From the NCBI GenBank assembly GCA_945897335.1, contig CAMDFP010000009.1, positions 1 to 39,039 on the forward strand: 39,039 nt of DNA, read 5' to 3'. Positions 23,525 through 33,227 of the stretch are shown one piece after another. This DNA comes from Asaia bogorensis. Lineage in GTDB: Bacteria > Pseudomonadota > Alphaproteobacteria > SHVZ01. The position numbers and the translations under genes are program-made. The notes beneath the pieces were generated by a model. That model saw only the letters and a list, made by a program, of their open reading frames with translations. It was not told where the DNA came from and ran no database searches. Position 1 is the first letter of the stretch, and each line of letters opens with the position of its first letter.

Positions 23525-26500
23525 CTACGCCCCCGCCAGCTCCCCGAACCGCCGGTTGGCGACCGCCAGCATCGCCAGGTCCACCGCAGGCGCGGCGCGC
23601 ATTTCGGTCAGCGTGTGGTCGATGCGGTCGACGGCCGACTTCCGGGCTTCGACCCAGGTCGCGAGCTCGCCCGAGTCGGCGAGCACGCGGCGGGCAAGGG
23701 TCGCCTGGTGGCCGTAGAGGTCGTCGAGCACGGCGGCGGCGGCCTGGCGCTGCCAGTCGGTCTGCGGCTTCAGCTGCGTCGCCTGGTATTTGAGCCAGTC
23801 GAGGCCGAGGCGCTGGCCGAGCGCATAGTAGACCCGGGCGACCGCCAGCGGCTCGCCGCCGAGCCGCACGATGTCCGGTGCCGCCGCCAGCCAGTCGAGC
23901 TGGGAGACGGCGTGCGCCAGATCCCGGGGCACGCCGGCATCGGCGAGCGCCTTGGCCGCGACGTCGAGCTGGGCGCGGTCGGCCTCGGGCAGCACCTCAT
24001 CGAGGCCCTTGGTCAGCGCCTCGATGCCTGGGCGGAACTCGGCGAGCGCGCCGGCGATCGACAGCGGATGCTTGCCGTTGTTGAGGAGCCAGAGGCTGGC
24101 CCGCTCCGAAAGGCGCCGGATCGTCTGGTGCATCCGTGTCTGCACCTCGGCGGGCACGCGGAGGTCGAGCGCCTGGACGCGTTCCCACATCGGGCCGAGG
24201 CCGAAGGCGTCGCGGGCGATGAGATAGGCGCGCGCGATCTCGGGCCAGTCACAGCCGGTCTTGTCGGCGATGGATGCTGTGAAGCTCGGCCCCACCCGGT
24301 TGACCATGGCGTTGGTGACGACAGTGGCGACGATCTCGCGGCGGAGCTTGTGACGCGCGATCTCGGGTTTGAAGCGCTGGCGGAGCGCGTCGGGAAAATA
24401 GCTTTCGAGATCGGGGATCAGCACGGGATCGTCGGAGAGCTCGGACGGCAGCAGCGCGTTGTAGAGCGCCATCTTGGAGTAGGCGAGCAGCACGGCGATC
24501 TCCGGCCGCGTCAGGCCGCGCTCGGAGGCCTGGCGTTCTGCGAGCTGGGCATCGGCCGGCAGGAACTCGATTGCGCGATCGAGCAGGCCGATCTTCTCCA
24601 GCGCCCGCATCAGCCGCGCCATCTCCTCGATCCCCTGCGGGCCGTCGGCCTCGGAGAGCGTCAGCGCTAGCGACTGGTCGATGTTGTCGCGGAGCACCAG
24701 CTCGCCGACCTCCTCGGTCATCGAGACGAGAAGCTGGTCTCTCTGCTTCACCGTCATGTCGCCATTGGCGCAGACGTCGCCGGTGAGGATCTTGATGTTG
24801 ACCTCGTGGTCCGAGCAGTCGACGCCGGCCGAGTTGTCGATGGCGTCGGTGTTCAGCCGGACGCCGCCCAGCGCCGCCTCGATGCGGGCGCGCTGGGTCA
24901 TGCCGAGATTGGCGCCCTCGCCGATGACCTTGCAGCGCAGGTCCTTCGCGGTGATGCGCAGCGCATCGTTGGCACGGTCGCCGACCTCGGCATTCGATTC
25001 CCAGGCGGCGCGGACGAAGGTGCCGATGCCGCCGAAGAACAGCAGGTCGACCGGCATCTTCAGGATCGCCTGGATCAGCTCGGCCGGGGTCGCGGCGTCG
25101 CGCTCGAGGCCGATCAGCGCCTTCATCTCGGGGCTCAGCCTGATCGACTTGGCCGAGCGCTCGAAGATGCCGCCGCCCTTGGAGATCAGGCTCGCGTCGT
25201 AGTCCTTCCACGAGGAGCGCGGCAGGTTGAACAGCCGCTCGCGCTCGACGAAGCTCTTCTCGGCATCGGGGTCCGGATCGATGAAGATGTGCATGTGGTT
25301 GAAGGCGCAGACGAGGCGGGTCGCCTTCGAGCGCAGCATGCCGTTGCCGAAGACGTCGCCGGCCATGTCGCCGACGCCGACGCAGGAAAACGGCTCGGTC
25401 TGGCAGTCGCGGCCCATCTCGCGGAAATGCCGTTTCACGCTCTCCCAGGCGCCGCGGGCCGTGATCGCCATCTTCTTGTGGTCGTAGCCGGCGGAGCCGC
25501 CGGAGGCGAAGGCATCGTCGAGCCAGAAGCCGTAGTCGCGCGAGACGCCGTTGGCGATGTCGGAGAATGTGGCCGTGCCCTTGTCGGCGGCGACCACCAG
25601 GTAGGGGTCGTCCTGGTCGAGGCGGGCCACGTCCTTTGGCGGCATCAGCTTGCCGCCGACGGCGTTGTCGGTGATGTCGAGCAATCCCCGCATGAAGATG
25701 CGGTAGCACTCGATGCCTTCGGCGAGGAAGGCCTCGCGGCCGCCTTCGGTCGGCGGGTTCTTGACGAAGAATCCGCCCTTCGAGCCGACCGGCACGATGA
25801 CGGCGTTCTTCACCATCTGCGCCTTCATCAACCCTAAGACTTCGGTGCGGAAATCCTCGCGCCGGTCGGACCAGCGGATGCCGCCGCGGGCGACGCGGCC
25901 GCCCCGGAGATGGACCGCTTCGACGCGCGGCGAATAGACCCAGATCTCCACCAGCGGCCGCGGCAGCGGCAGGTCCTCGACCTTCTGGCTGTCGAGCTTG
26001 AAGGAGACATAGGACTTCGGCTGGCCGCCGACGGTCATCTGGAAGAAGTTGGTGCGCTGGGTCGAGCGGATCAGGTTGACGAAGCGCCGGAGGATGCGGT
26101 CCTGATCGAGATTGGTGACGGTATCCAGCGCATGCTCGATCTCGACCGCGATGCCGTTGGCATTGAGCTCGGCGTCCTTGCGGCCGGCCGGATCGAAGCG
26201 GGTGAGGAAGAGTCGCACCAGCAACTTGGTGATGGCCGGATGATCGGCCAGCGCGTCCTCGATATAGGCCTGGCTGAAGGTAAAGCCGGTCTGGCGGAGA
26301 TACTTGGCATAGGCACGGAGGATCACGACCTCGCGCCACACCAGGTTGGCGCCGAGGATGAGCCGGTTGAAGCCGTCATTCTCGGCCTCGCCGCTCCACA
26401 CCCGGCGGAAGGCGTCGTGGAAGGCCTGCTTGACCCGGCTGACCGGGACCTGGCCGCCGGCCCGGAGCTGCATCGAAAAGTCCTGGATCCAGACCTTGGT

Positions 26501-28321
26501 CTCGGTCTCCTTGGGCCTGACCCGGAAGGGAATCTCCTCCAGCACCTTCAGGCCCATGTTCTCCAGCATCGGCAGGATGTCGGAGAGCGCGATCGGCTGG
26601 CCGGGGTTGAAGACCTTGAAATGGACGTCGTCGCCCTCGGCATCGATCGGCGTGTAGAGGTTCATGGAGATCTGGTTGGACGCCAGCACCTCCTCGACCC
26701 GGTCGATGTCGGAGACCGCGGCCTGTCCCGGGAAGCGCTCGCGATAGCCCGACGCGAAGGCCTCGGCGTAGCGGCCCAGGATCGCGAGACCCTTCTCCTC
26801 GCCCTTGGCCTCGATCAGCGCCTGGGAAAGATGGTCGCGCCAGGAGCGCGCCGCCTCGATCAGCTTCGCCTCGATCGCCTTCGGCTCGACGTCGGGGAAT
26901 TTGAGCTGGTCGGTCTGGACGATGAAGTGCAGCCGCGCCAGCACCGAGTCGGAGATCTGCGTGTAGAACGCCGTCACCGGGCCGTTCAGGCTCTGCTCCA
27001 GGATGATCTGGAATTTGCGCCGGAGGTCGGTGTTGTAGATGTCGCGCGGCACGTAGACGAGGCAGGAGATGAAGCGGCGGAAGGTGTCGGGCCTGAGGAA
27101 GACGGCGATGCGCTGGCGTTCCTGCAGGTTGAGGATGCCCATCGCCATGTCGAACAGCTGCTCCTGGTCGACCTGCAGCAGCTCGTCGCGGGGGAAGGCC
27201 TCCAGGATCGTGACCAGGGTCTTGCCGTTGTGCGAGCCGCCGGCGAAGCCGGCACGCTTCAGGGTCTCGTCGACCTTGTGGCGCAGCAGCGGGATCTGAC
27301 GGACGCTCTCGTTGTAGGCGGCCGAGGTGAAGAGGCCGACCGCCTGCCATTGGCCGACGACCGCACCCGACTTGTCGATGTCCTTGATGGTGATGACGTC
27401 GAGCAGCACCGGGCGGTGGACCGAGGAAAGTCGGTTGCCCTTGGCGATATTGATGAGGATCGGACGCTCGACCTCGGCGCGCACCTCGGCCGGCAGCTCC
27501 GAGACGTTCCGCATGCCGCCGAAGACATGGAAGGCCGGATCGCGGACGACGCCGAGGCCGGAGTCGGGATTGACCGCCATGCGGCCGGCCTTGGCCTCGT
27601 AGACGAAATCCCGGTATCCCAGGAAGGTGAAGTGGTCGGCCTCGAGCCAGCGCAGGAACTCGATCGATTCCTGGATCTCGGCCGCCGGCAGCGGCGGCGG
27701 GTTCGCCTCGATATGGGCGACCACTTCCAGGACCTTTTTCCGCATCGCCCGCCAGTCGGTGACTGCGGCGCGGACATCGGCCAGAACCGAGGCGAGTCCG
27801 GTCTGGATCTGCTCCAGGACCTCGGCCGAGCTCCGGGCCGGCACCCGGATCTGCATCATCGATTCGGGCGTGCCGTCCTTGGGGTCTTTTGCGATGCTCT
27901 GCCGCTTGCCCTTGGCGTCGCGGACGACGGTGACCACCGGGTGGATCACCAGGTGGACGCCGAGTTCGCGCTGGTTCAGGTACGAGGTGACCGAGTCGAC
28001 CAGGAACGGCATGTCGTCGTTGACGATCTCGACCACGGTATGGGTCGAATGCCAGCCATCCTCCTCGAAGCGCGGGTTGTAGGCCCGGATCTTGGGCTGG
28101 CCGACCGTGCGGGTCTCGGCGAAGCGCCAGAGCGCCATGGCCGCGCCGAACAGATCGATCGGGTCCTCGGCCTGCATGTCCTCGGCCGGGACGTTCTTGT
28201 AGAAAAGGCGAAGGAAGGCCTCGGCCTCGGCGGCCTTGCCGGACTCGCCGAGCCGGTCACGGGCCAGGTCGACGACCCGGTTGATGGTTTCGGCCTTGCG
28301 GCCCTCGAGCTTCTGGCGCAT
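23525..28321 (-). CDS. gdhB: NAD-specific glutamate dehydrogenase, large (GDH180/GdhB-type)
   Basis: 1,598 residues from the ATG at 28321, which has AGGAGGGAAG upstream and gives the usual family N-terminus (MRQKLEGRKAETINRVV). The frame extends to 28498, but that part lacks features and overlaps the divergent gene. It converts glutamate to 2-oxoglutarate and ammonia with NAD. N-terminal ACT-like regulatory regions include a VVEIVNDDMPFLVDSVTSYLNQR segment. The catalytic core carries RGGIRWSDRREDFRTEVLGLMKAQMVKNAVIVPVGSKGGFFVK, DKGTATFSDIANGVSRDYGFWLDDAFASGGSAGYDHKKM and GVGDMAGDVFGNGML. The sequence is uninterrupted and full-length. It stands alone as a single-gene unit. Confidence 0.96.
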   Translation of the reverse strand: MRQKLEGRKAETINRVVDLARDRLGESGKAAEAEAFLRLFYKNVPAEDMQAEDPIDLFGAAMALWRFAETRTVGQPKIRAYNPRFEEDGWHSTHTVVEIVNDDMPFLVDSVTSYLNQRELGVHLVIHPVVTVVRDAKGKRQSIAKDPKDGTPESMMQIRVPARSSAEVLEQIQTGLASVLADVRAAVTDWRAMRKKVLEVVAHIEANPPPLPAAEIQESIEFLRWLEADHFTFLGYRDFVYEAKAGRMAVNPDSGLGVVRDPAFHVFGGMRNVSELPAEVRAEVERPILINIAKGNRLSSVHRPVLLDVITIKDIDKSGAVVGQWQAVGLFTSAAYNESVRQIPLLRHKVDETLKRAGFAGGSHNGKTLVTILEAFPRDELLQVDQEQLFDMAMGILNLQERQRIAVFLRPDTFRRFISCLVYVPRDIYNTDLRRKFQIILEQSLNGPVTAFYTQISDSVLARLHFIVQTDQLKFPDVEPKAIEAKLIEAARSWRDHLSQALIEAKGEEKGLAILGRYAEAFASGYRERFPGQAAVSDIDRVEEVLASNQISMNLYTPIDAEGDDVHFKVFNPGQPIALSDILPMLENMGLKVLEEIPFRVRPKETETKVWIQDFSMQLRAGGQVPVSRVKQAFHDAFRRVWSGEAENDGFNRLILGANLVWREVVILRAYAKYLRQTGFTFSQAYIEDALADHPAITKLLVRLFLTRFDPAGRKDAELNANGIAVEIEHALDTVTNLDQDRILRRFVNLIRSTQRTNFFQMTVGGQPKSYVSFKLDSQKVEDLPLPRPLVEIWVYSPRVEAVHLRGGRVARGGIRWSDRREDFRTEVLGLMKAQMVKNAVIVPVGSKGGFFVKNPPTEGGREAFLAEGIECYRIFMRGLLDITDNAVGGKLMPPKDVARLDQDDPYLVVAADKGTATFSDIANGVSRDYGFWLDDAFASGGSAGYDHKKMAITARGAWESVKRHFREMGRDCQTEPFSCVGVGDMAGDVFGNGMLRSKATRLVCAFNHMHIFIDPDPDAEKSFVERERLFNLPRSSWKDYDASLISKGGGIFERSAKSIRLSPEMKALIGLERDAATPAELIQAILKMPVDLLFFGGIGTFVRAAWESNAEVGDRANDALRITAKDLRCKVIGEGANLGMTQRARIEAALGGVRLNTDAIDNSAGVDCSDHEVNIKILTGDVCANGDMTVKQRDQLLVSMTEEVGELVLRDNIDQSLALTLSEADGPQGIEEMARLMRALEKIGLLDRAIEFLPADAQLAERQASERGLTRPEIAVLLAYSKMALYNALLPSELSDDPVLIPDLESYFPDALRQRFKPEIARHKLRREIVATVVTNAMVNRVGPSFTASIADKTGCDWPEIARAYLIARDAFGLGPMWERVQALDLRVPAEVQTRMHQTIRRLSERASLWLLNNGKHPLSIAGALAEFRPGIEALTKGLDEVLPEADRAQLDVAAKALADAGVPRDLAHAVSQLDWLAAAPDIVRLGGEPLAVARVYYALGQRLGLDWLKYQATQLKPQTDWQRQAAAAVLDDLYGHQATLARRVLADSGELATWVEARKSAVDRIDHTLTEMRAAPAVDLAMLAVANRRFGELAGA

Positions 28322-28387
28322 GCGGCGGGCTTCCCTCCTCGATGCGTCGGGCTCCGAGTTGTCGGTCCCCCGGATTCCAGACAATGC

Positions 28388-28416
28388 AGGGTACATCCAG
28401 GACCGTGTCGAAACAA
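28388..28416 (-). promoter_or_regulatory. Possible sigma-70 promoter of the glutamate dehydrogenase gene
   Basis: Read on the minus strand: TTGTTT (28416-28411), 17 bp, TACCCT (28393-28388), about 65 bp before the chosen start. If real, it excludes the further upstream start codons. The match to consensus is moderate. Confidence 0.25.
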
Positions 28417-28475
28417 AGGCTTGTCGGATAGAGTTGAGTCTGCAGCCTGCGTCGGTGTAGACGCCCTTAAGGACC

Positions 28476-29132
28476 ATGCCCGAGCCCGACGAGCCCATCC
28501 GCTACTCGCCCAAGGTCTTCGACGTCGAGACGGTCGAAGATGCGCGGTCGATCATCTTGCAGGCCGAGACGCCCGACCGGGTGGCCCGGCGCTGGGAGAT
28601 CGAGACCCCCTGGTTCGGGGGGGTGATCCGCCAGGCTCTGGCGCTCGGGCCGGACTCGCGGGTGCTCGATTTCGGCTGCGGCCTCGGCCGGCTGTCGAAG
28701 TGGCTGATCGACAATGTCGGCTGCCGGGCCGTCGGGGTCGACATCAGCCCCAGCATGCGCGAGATGGCGGTCGAGTATGTCGGATCGCCCAGGTTCTCGG
28801 TCGCCTCCTACGAGGCGTTCCGCGCCGATCCCGGCCTCGGCGAGGCCTTCGACGGGGCCTTCGCCTGCTACGTCCTGCAGCATGTCGAACGGCCGGACCA
28901 GGACCTTCCGGCGATCGCCGCCGGGCTTCGTCCAGGCGGGCGCTTCTTCCTTGCGAACTCGCAGACGCGCTGGGTGCCGACCACCCATGGCTGGGCCCAG
29001 GACCATTTCGACGTGATGGCGATCGCCGAGTCCTGTCTCCTCGGGGCGGGGACGTTTGTCTTCCCGCCGGAGATCGCGGTCCTCCCCGGCCTGGACGTGG
29101 AGACCATGCTCCGCGTCTATCGCCGGCCGTGA
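28476..29132 (+). CDS. Class I SAM-dependent methyltransferase
   Basis: 218 residues. SAM-binding motif I is SRVLDFGCGLGRLSKWL (~residues 61-77), followed by VGVDISPSMREMA and the motif IV/post-IV region FDGAFACYVLQHV. RPGGRFFLANSQT is typical of motif V/VI in Methyltransf_11/25 proteins. AAGGA lies just before the ATG. It is the first gene of the + strand sugar/glycan operon and probably methylates a glycan or nucleotide sugar. The next gene starts 16 bp later. Confidence 0.85.
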   Translation: MPEPDEPIRYSPKVFDVETVEDARSIILQAETPDRVARRWEIETPWFGGVIRQALALGPDSRVLDFGCGLGRLSKWLIDNVGCRAVGVDISPSMREMAVEYVGSPRFSVASYEAFRADPGLGEAFDGAFACYVLQHVERPDQDLPAIAAGLRPGGRFFLANSQTRWVPTTHGWAQDHFDVMAIAESCLLGAGTFVFPPEIAVLPGLDVETMLRVYRRP

Positions 29133-29148
29133 GCGGGAGCATCGCCCG

Positions 29149-29934
29149 GTGGCGCTGACCCAGACCCTCGTCGGCCTCCTCGTCAGGATGCGGAAGGCCG
29201 GGCTGTTCGACCTCGGCACCGCCAGGGTGCTCGATCTCGGCGAGCAGAACCTCTACGGGGACGTGCGGCCCGCCGACCTGCCGGCGATCGCGCGCGCGCT
29301 CAAGCTCGGCGACGATCGGGTGGCCGAGACCGAGGCCGAGGTCGCCCGGCTGACGGCGGCGGCGGCGCCGACGATCGCCTTCGACCTGGCAAAGCTGGTC
29401 TATCGCCTGGTCTTCGACTGCACAACCTGCCGGGCGATCGACCTCAACGGCACCCAGGCGGCCTGGCGCCACGACCTCAACCAGCCGCTGCCGATTTCCG
29501 AGACCTTCGATGTCGTCACCAATTTCGGCACGTCCGAGCACGTTTTCGACCAGGCCCAGCTGTTCCGCTCGGTGCACGAGCTCACCCGGCCGGGCGGGTT
29601 CATGCTGCACGCGCTGCCGCATCAGGGCGGCCCGGACCACGGCTTCTACAACTATCATCCGACGTTCTTCCACGACCTCGCCGCCGCCAACGGCTATCGC
29701 GTGGTCATGCTGGTGCTGATGGGCGGCGACGAGAACGGCGAGCGCCTTGACACGATCAAGGAACGCGACAGCTTCGCCGCCCTCCTCGCCAAGGGCGGCC
29801 TCACGGGCGACAGAGGCCTCTTCGCCGCCCTCCTTCGCCCGTTCGAGGCGCGGCCGTTCCAGACGCCGATGCAAGGCTACTACGCCGGCGGTCTGACGGA
29901 TGCCGGTCGGGCGGCCTGGGAAGATCGCGGATGA
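29149..29934 (+). CDS. Methyltransferase-like protein with altered motif I
   Basis: 261 residues from a GTG preceded by GGGAG. The core looks like a SAM-methyltransferase: FDVVTNFGTSEHVFDQAQLFRSVHELTRPGGFMLHALPHQG corresponds to motifs IV-VI. Motif I reads ARVLDLGEQNLYGD, without the usual GxGxG. The C-terminal half (YNYHPTFFHDLAAANGYRVVMLVLMG) is shared with glycan-cluster proteins annotated as methyltransferases. It sits between a methyltransferase and a glycosyltransferase. The role in glycan modification is inference. Confidence 0.7.
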   Translation: MALTQTLVGLLVRMRKAGLFDLGTARVLDLGEQNLYGDVRPADLPAIARALKLGDDRVAETEAEVARLTAAAAPTIAFDLAKLVYRLVFDCTTCRAIDLNGTQAAWRHDLNQPLPISETFDVVTNFGTSEHVFDQAQLFRSVHELTRPGGFMLHALPHQGGPDHGFYNYHPTFFHDLAAANGYRVVMLVLMGGDENGERLDTIKERDSFAALLAKGGLTGDRGLFAALLRPFEARPFQTPMQGYYAGGLTDAGRAAWEDRG

Positions 29935-29956
29935 ACTCGAGCCGGTCCGGGCAGGC

Positions 29957-30871
29957 ATGACGGAGGTCACGCATTTCACCCTCAAGGAAGGCGAGGACGC
30001 GGGCCCGTTGATGACGGGCGCGCGCCGCGCCATCGCCGGGGCGCCCGGCGATTCCATGCATTGGTACAATCTGTCGCTGTTCCAATGGGCGAGCGGGCTG
30101 CATCGCGATGCGGCGCGCGCCATGGCCCGGGCCGGAGCCGCCGGGTATGCCGCCGAAGCCCCCAGGCCGAAGCGCAGCGTCGTCATCCCGGTGCTCGACT
30201 ACTCGCCGAACTCGCCCTACGACATCGTCGGCCTGCTCGCCGACCTCGAAGGCTTCGAGGGCGAGGTCATCTGCATCTTCAACAGCGCCGAGGTCTTCGC
30301 CGACCTTCGCGAGCATCCGCGCATCGACAAGTTCAGCTACAACAAGCACAACGTCGGCGTCGCCCGTTCCTGGAACATCGGCCTGAACCAGGCCGAGGGC
30401 GACGTCGTGTTCGTGCTGAACGCCGATCTCAAGGTCTCGCTGGCGGCGCTCGACGAGCTCGAGCGATACCTGTTCACGCTGCCGAACGCGCTGGCGGTCG
30501 GGATGGCCGGCGAGATGTACGACATGCGCCGGCTCAAGATTCGCACCACCCACTACACGGGTACCTTCACGGCTCCGCTCGCCGTCGACAAGGTGAGCGG
30601 CTATGCCTTCGCGCTTCATGCCCAGCGGCTGCACGACGCCGGCATCTCGTTCGATCCCAGGCTCTCTCCGTTCTTCTGCGAGGAGTTCGATCTGCTCCTC
30701 AAAGCGCACGCCGCCGGGTTCGAGGTCTACGCCGCGCCGGTTCCCGGCATCGAGCACGTCCCCGGCATCTCCGCCGCCGACCGGCCGATCTACTGTTTCG
30801 GACGCAAGGCCGACCGCATGCGCGTGCTCATCCGCAACGCCAACCTCGTTCTCGATAGAGCTGAACGATGA
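29957..30871 (+). CDS. Family-2-like glycosyltransferase
   Basis: 304 residues from the ATG at 29957; an upstream in-frame ATG at 29900 would overlap the preceding gene by 35 bp. A short N-terminal helical part resembles a single TPR (MHWYNLSLFQWASGLHRDAARAMARAGAAGY). A GT-A domain follows: RSVVIPVLDYSPNSPYDIVGLLADLEGF, NKHNVGVARSWNIGLNQAEGDVVFVLNADLKV (NAD replacing the canonical DxD) and FDPRLSPFFCEEFDLLLKAHAAGFEVYA (acceptor-side ED motif). It transfers a sugar from a nucleotide donor, in the cytoplasm. Its 3' end overlaps the dehydratase gene by ATGA. Confidence 0.85.
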   Translation: MTEVTHFTLKEGEDAGPLMTGARRAIAGAPGDSMHWYNLSLFQWASGLHRDAARAMARAGAAGYAAEAPRPKRSVVIPVLDYSPNSPYDIVGLLADLEGFEGEVICIFNSAEVFADLREHPRIDKFSYNKHNVGVARSWNIGLNQAEGDVVFVLNADLKVSLAALDELERYLFTLPNALAVGMAGEMYDMRRLKIRTTHYTGTFTAPLAVDKVSGYAFALHAQRLHDAGISFDPRLSPFFCEEFDLLLKAHAAGFEVYAAPVPGIEHVPGISAADRPIYCFGRKADRMRVLIRNANLVLDRAER

Positions 30872-32079
30872 CGTCGTCCACTGGCAAGCCGGTCAGAGAC
30901 GCCCTGCTCGCCGGTATCCTCGGACGATCCCGTTCGTTCTTCGCCGACGACATGGCGACCGAGGCCGATCGTCTAAAGGGCGCCATCGCCGGCCGCCGGC
31001 TGCTCGTCGTCGGAGCGGCCGGCTCCATCGGCGCGGCCTTCGTCCGGCAGGTGGTCCGTTTCCGTCCGGCAGCCCTGCACCTCGTCGACGCCAACGAGAA
31101 CGCGCTGGTCGAACTGGTGCGCGATCTCCGGTCCTCGCCGATGGCGATGCCGGGAGACTTTCTCACCGCCAGCGTCGACTACGGGCGCCCGGAATTCGCC
31201 CGGTTCGCAATCGACCACGCGCCCTACGACGCTTTCGTCAACTTCGCGGCGATGAAGCATGTGCGGGCGGAACGTGACGTCTACAGCTTGCTCCGGATGA
31301 TCGACGTCAATGTCGAGAGCCTGAAGCGGTGCCTGGATCTCGCGCCGCGCCTCGGCTTCTCGCGCGTCTTCTCGGTCTCCACCGACAAATCGGTGCGTCC
31401 CGCCAATCTCATGGGGGCGACCAAGAACCTGATGGAGAAGTTGCTGTTCCAGGACGGCCTCGCCGCGACCGCGACCTCGGCCAGGTTCGCCAACGTGGCG
31501 TTCTCCGCCGGGAGCCTGCTGGAGGGATTCGAGTCGAGATTCGCCAAGGGCCAGCCCTTGTCGGCCCCGACCGACGTCCGGCGCTATTTCATCAGCGAGC
31601 GCGAAGCCGGCGAGCTCTGCCTGCTCGCCTGCTTCCTCGGCGAGACCCGGCAGGTTCTGTTCCCCAAACTGCAGCCGGCCCGGCATCTCCTCAGCCTCGC
31701 CGACATCGCGGTCCAGTTCCTCGCCCACCACGGCTACGAACCGCGCTTCTGCGCGAGCGAGCGCGAGGCGATCGATGCCGGAGGGCCGTCGGGCCGCCAG
31801 TGGCCCTGCTACTTCGCGCCGTCCGACACCACCGGAGAGAAGCCGGTCGAGGAGTTCCATCGGACGACGGACGTGATCGACGAGGATCGGTTTCGTGCCG
31901 CGGGGGTCGCCCGCGAGACGCCACCGGATCCGGGGGTCATCGAGACGTTCCTGGCGGAGATCGCACGGATCCGGGCCGGGTCCGGCTGGACGAAGGCTGC
32001 GGTCACCGTGGCGATCCGCGCCGCCGTACCCGAGCTCGTCCATAAGGAGCTCGGCCGCAACCTCGATCAGAAGATGTGA
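30868..32079 (+). CDS. FlaA1/PglF-type nucleotide-sugar 4,6-dehydratase (SDR)
   Basis: 403 residues. The NAD-binding site is RLLVVGAAGSIGAAFVRQVVRF (~residues 44-65). FVNFAAMKHVRAERD is the classic AA-KHV motif. FSVSTDKSVRPANLMGATKNLMEKL carries the T-D-K...M-x-x-x-K catalytic pattern of FlaA1/PglF dehydratases, with Met in the usual Tyr position. A C-terminal extension (~residues 300-403) is present. It likely makes a UDP- or GDP-4-keto-6-deoxy-N-acetylhexosamine, the step before the LegC-type aminotransferase that follows with overlapping codons. Confidence 0.88.
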   Translation: MTSSTGKPVRDALLAGILGRSRSFFADDMATEADRLKGAIAGRRLLVVGAAGSIGAAFVRQVVRFRPAALHLVDANENALVELVRDLRSSPMAMPGDFLTASVDYGRPEFARFAIDHAPYDAFVNFAAMKHVRAERDVYSLLRMIDVNVESLKRCLDLAPRLGFSRVFSVSTDKSVRPANLMGATKNLMEKLLFQDGLAATATSARFANVAFSAGSLLEGFESRFAKGQPLSAPTDVRRYFISEREAGELCLLACFLGETRQVLFPKLQPARHLLSLADIAVQFLAHHGYEPRFCASEREAIDAGGPSGRQWPCYFAPSDTTGEKPVEEFHRTTDVIDEDRFRAAGVARETPPDPGVIETFLAEIARIRAGSGWTKAAVTVAIRAAVPELVHKELGRNLDQKM

Positions 32080-32087
32080 GTCCTGAG

Positions 32088-33227
32088 ATGATTCCGCATG
32101 CACGGCCGGTGCTGACCGGGAACGAGGCGCGCTACCTCCAGGACTGCATCGAGACGACCTATGTCTCGTCGGTCGGCCCGTTCGTCGATCGTTTCGAGAG
32201 TCTGGTTGCGGCTGCCAGCCAGTCGACGGGTGCGGTGGCGACGGCATCCGGTACCTCGGCGCTCCACATCAGCCTGGTGGCCCTCGGCGTCGGGCGCGAC
32301 GACCTCGTCGTCCTTCCGAGCTTCACCTTCATCGCCAGCGCCAATGCCATCGCCCACTGCGGCGCGGAGCCCTGGCTGTTCGACGTGTCGCCGGAGAGCT
32401 GGACCCTGGATGCGGCCTTGCTGCGCCGGACGCTGGAGCGGGACACGCGGCGCGAGGCCGGGCGGCTGCTGCATGTGCCGAGCGGCCGGCGGGTCGCGGC
32501 GATCATGCCGATCCACACCCTCGGCGTACCGGCGGCGATGGACGAGATCGGGGCGATCGCGGCCGAGTTCGCGTTGCCCATCGTCGCCGACGCGGCGGCG
32601 GCGATCGGGGCCACCTACCGGGGTCGGCCGCTCGGCGGCTTCGGCGCGACCCTCTCGGCGATCTCGTTCAACGGCAACAAGACGATCACGGCCGGCGGCG
32701 GCGGCGCGGTTGTCAGCCAGGACCTGGAGCTGCTGCGTCTGGTCCGCCACCTCTCGACGACGGCGCGCGCCGGCGAGGAGTACGCGCATGACCGCGTCGG
32801 CTACAACTACCGCATGACCAATCTGCAGGCCGCGGTCGGCTGCGCGCAGATGGAGCGCTGGGAGGAGCTGGTCGAGGCGAAGCGGCGTATCCGCCGCCGC
32901 TACGACGCCGGCTTCCGGGGCGTGCCGGGCATCGCGCCGTTCCCGGATCCCGCCGGCCAGGAGAGCGCCTGCTGGCTTTCGGGCATCCGTGTGAGCCCGC
33001 CTGCGCCCTCCGTCGCGGCGCTACGCACCGGGCTCCGCGCCCAAGGCATCGAGACCCGTGCGTTCTGGCAGCCGATGCACCTGCAGGTGCCTTATCGGGC
33101 GGCGCCGGCGACGCCGATGCCGGTCAGCGATGCGCTGTGGCCGACGATCCTGACGCTGCCCTGCTCGACGGATCTCTCCGAGGCCGAGCAGGCGCGCGTC
33201 ATCGACGCGGTGAGGAGCGTCAGGTGA
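32088..33227 (+). CDS. LegC-type PLP-dependent sugar aminotransferase (DegT/DnrJ/EryC1 family)
   Basis: 379 residues. It adds an amino group at C4 of the keto-sugar made by the dehydratase. MIPHARPVLTGNEARYLQDCIETTYVSSVGPFV at the N-terminus is the LegC-type opening. SGTSALHISLVALG binds the cofactor phosphate, Asp168 (IVADAAAAIGA) faces the pyridine nitrogen, and Lys198 (SFNGNKTITAGGGG) is the Schiff-base lysine. GYNYRMTNLQAAVGCAQ is the family signature. An alternative GTG at 32076 overlaps the dehydratase stop; ATG was preferred because homologues begin MIP. Its stop is followed at once by the epimerase start. Confidence 0.92.
   Translation: MIPHARPVLTGNEARYLQDCIETTYVSSVGPFVDRFESLVAAASQSTGAVATASGTSALHISLVALGVGRDDLVVLPSFTFIASANAIAHCGAEPWLFDVSPESWTLDAALLRRTLERDTRREAGRLLHVPSGRRVAAIMPIHTLGVPAAMDEIGAIAAEFALPIVADAAAAIGATYRGRPLGGFGATLSAISFNGNKTITAGGGGAVVSQDLELLRLVRHLSTTARAGEEYAHDRVGYNYRMTNLQAAVGCAQMERWEELVEAKRRIRRRYDAGFRGVPGIAPFPDPAGQESACWLSGIRVSPPAPSVAALRTGLRAQGIETRAFWQPMHLQVPYRAAPATPMPVSDALWPTILTLPCSTDLSEAEQARVIDAVRSVR

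Noticed and set aside
28322-28498. Upstream N-terminal extension of glutamate dehydrogenase (starts at 28498, 28477 or 28396)
   Set aside because: It overlaps the divergent methyltransferase start or the promoter candidate, has no good ribosome-binding site and no family resemblance.
25910-29158. 1,082-codon + strand open frame opposite glutamate dehydrogenase
   Set aside because: It is an antisense shadow of a high-GC gene; the minus strand encodes a full, motif-rich GDH, and this frame has no recognisable domain.
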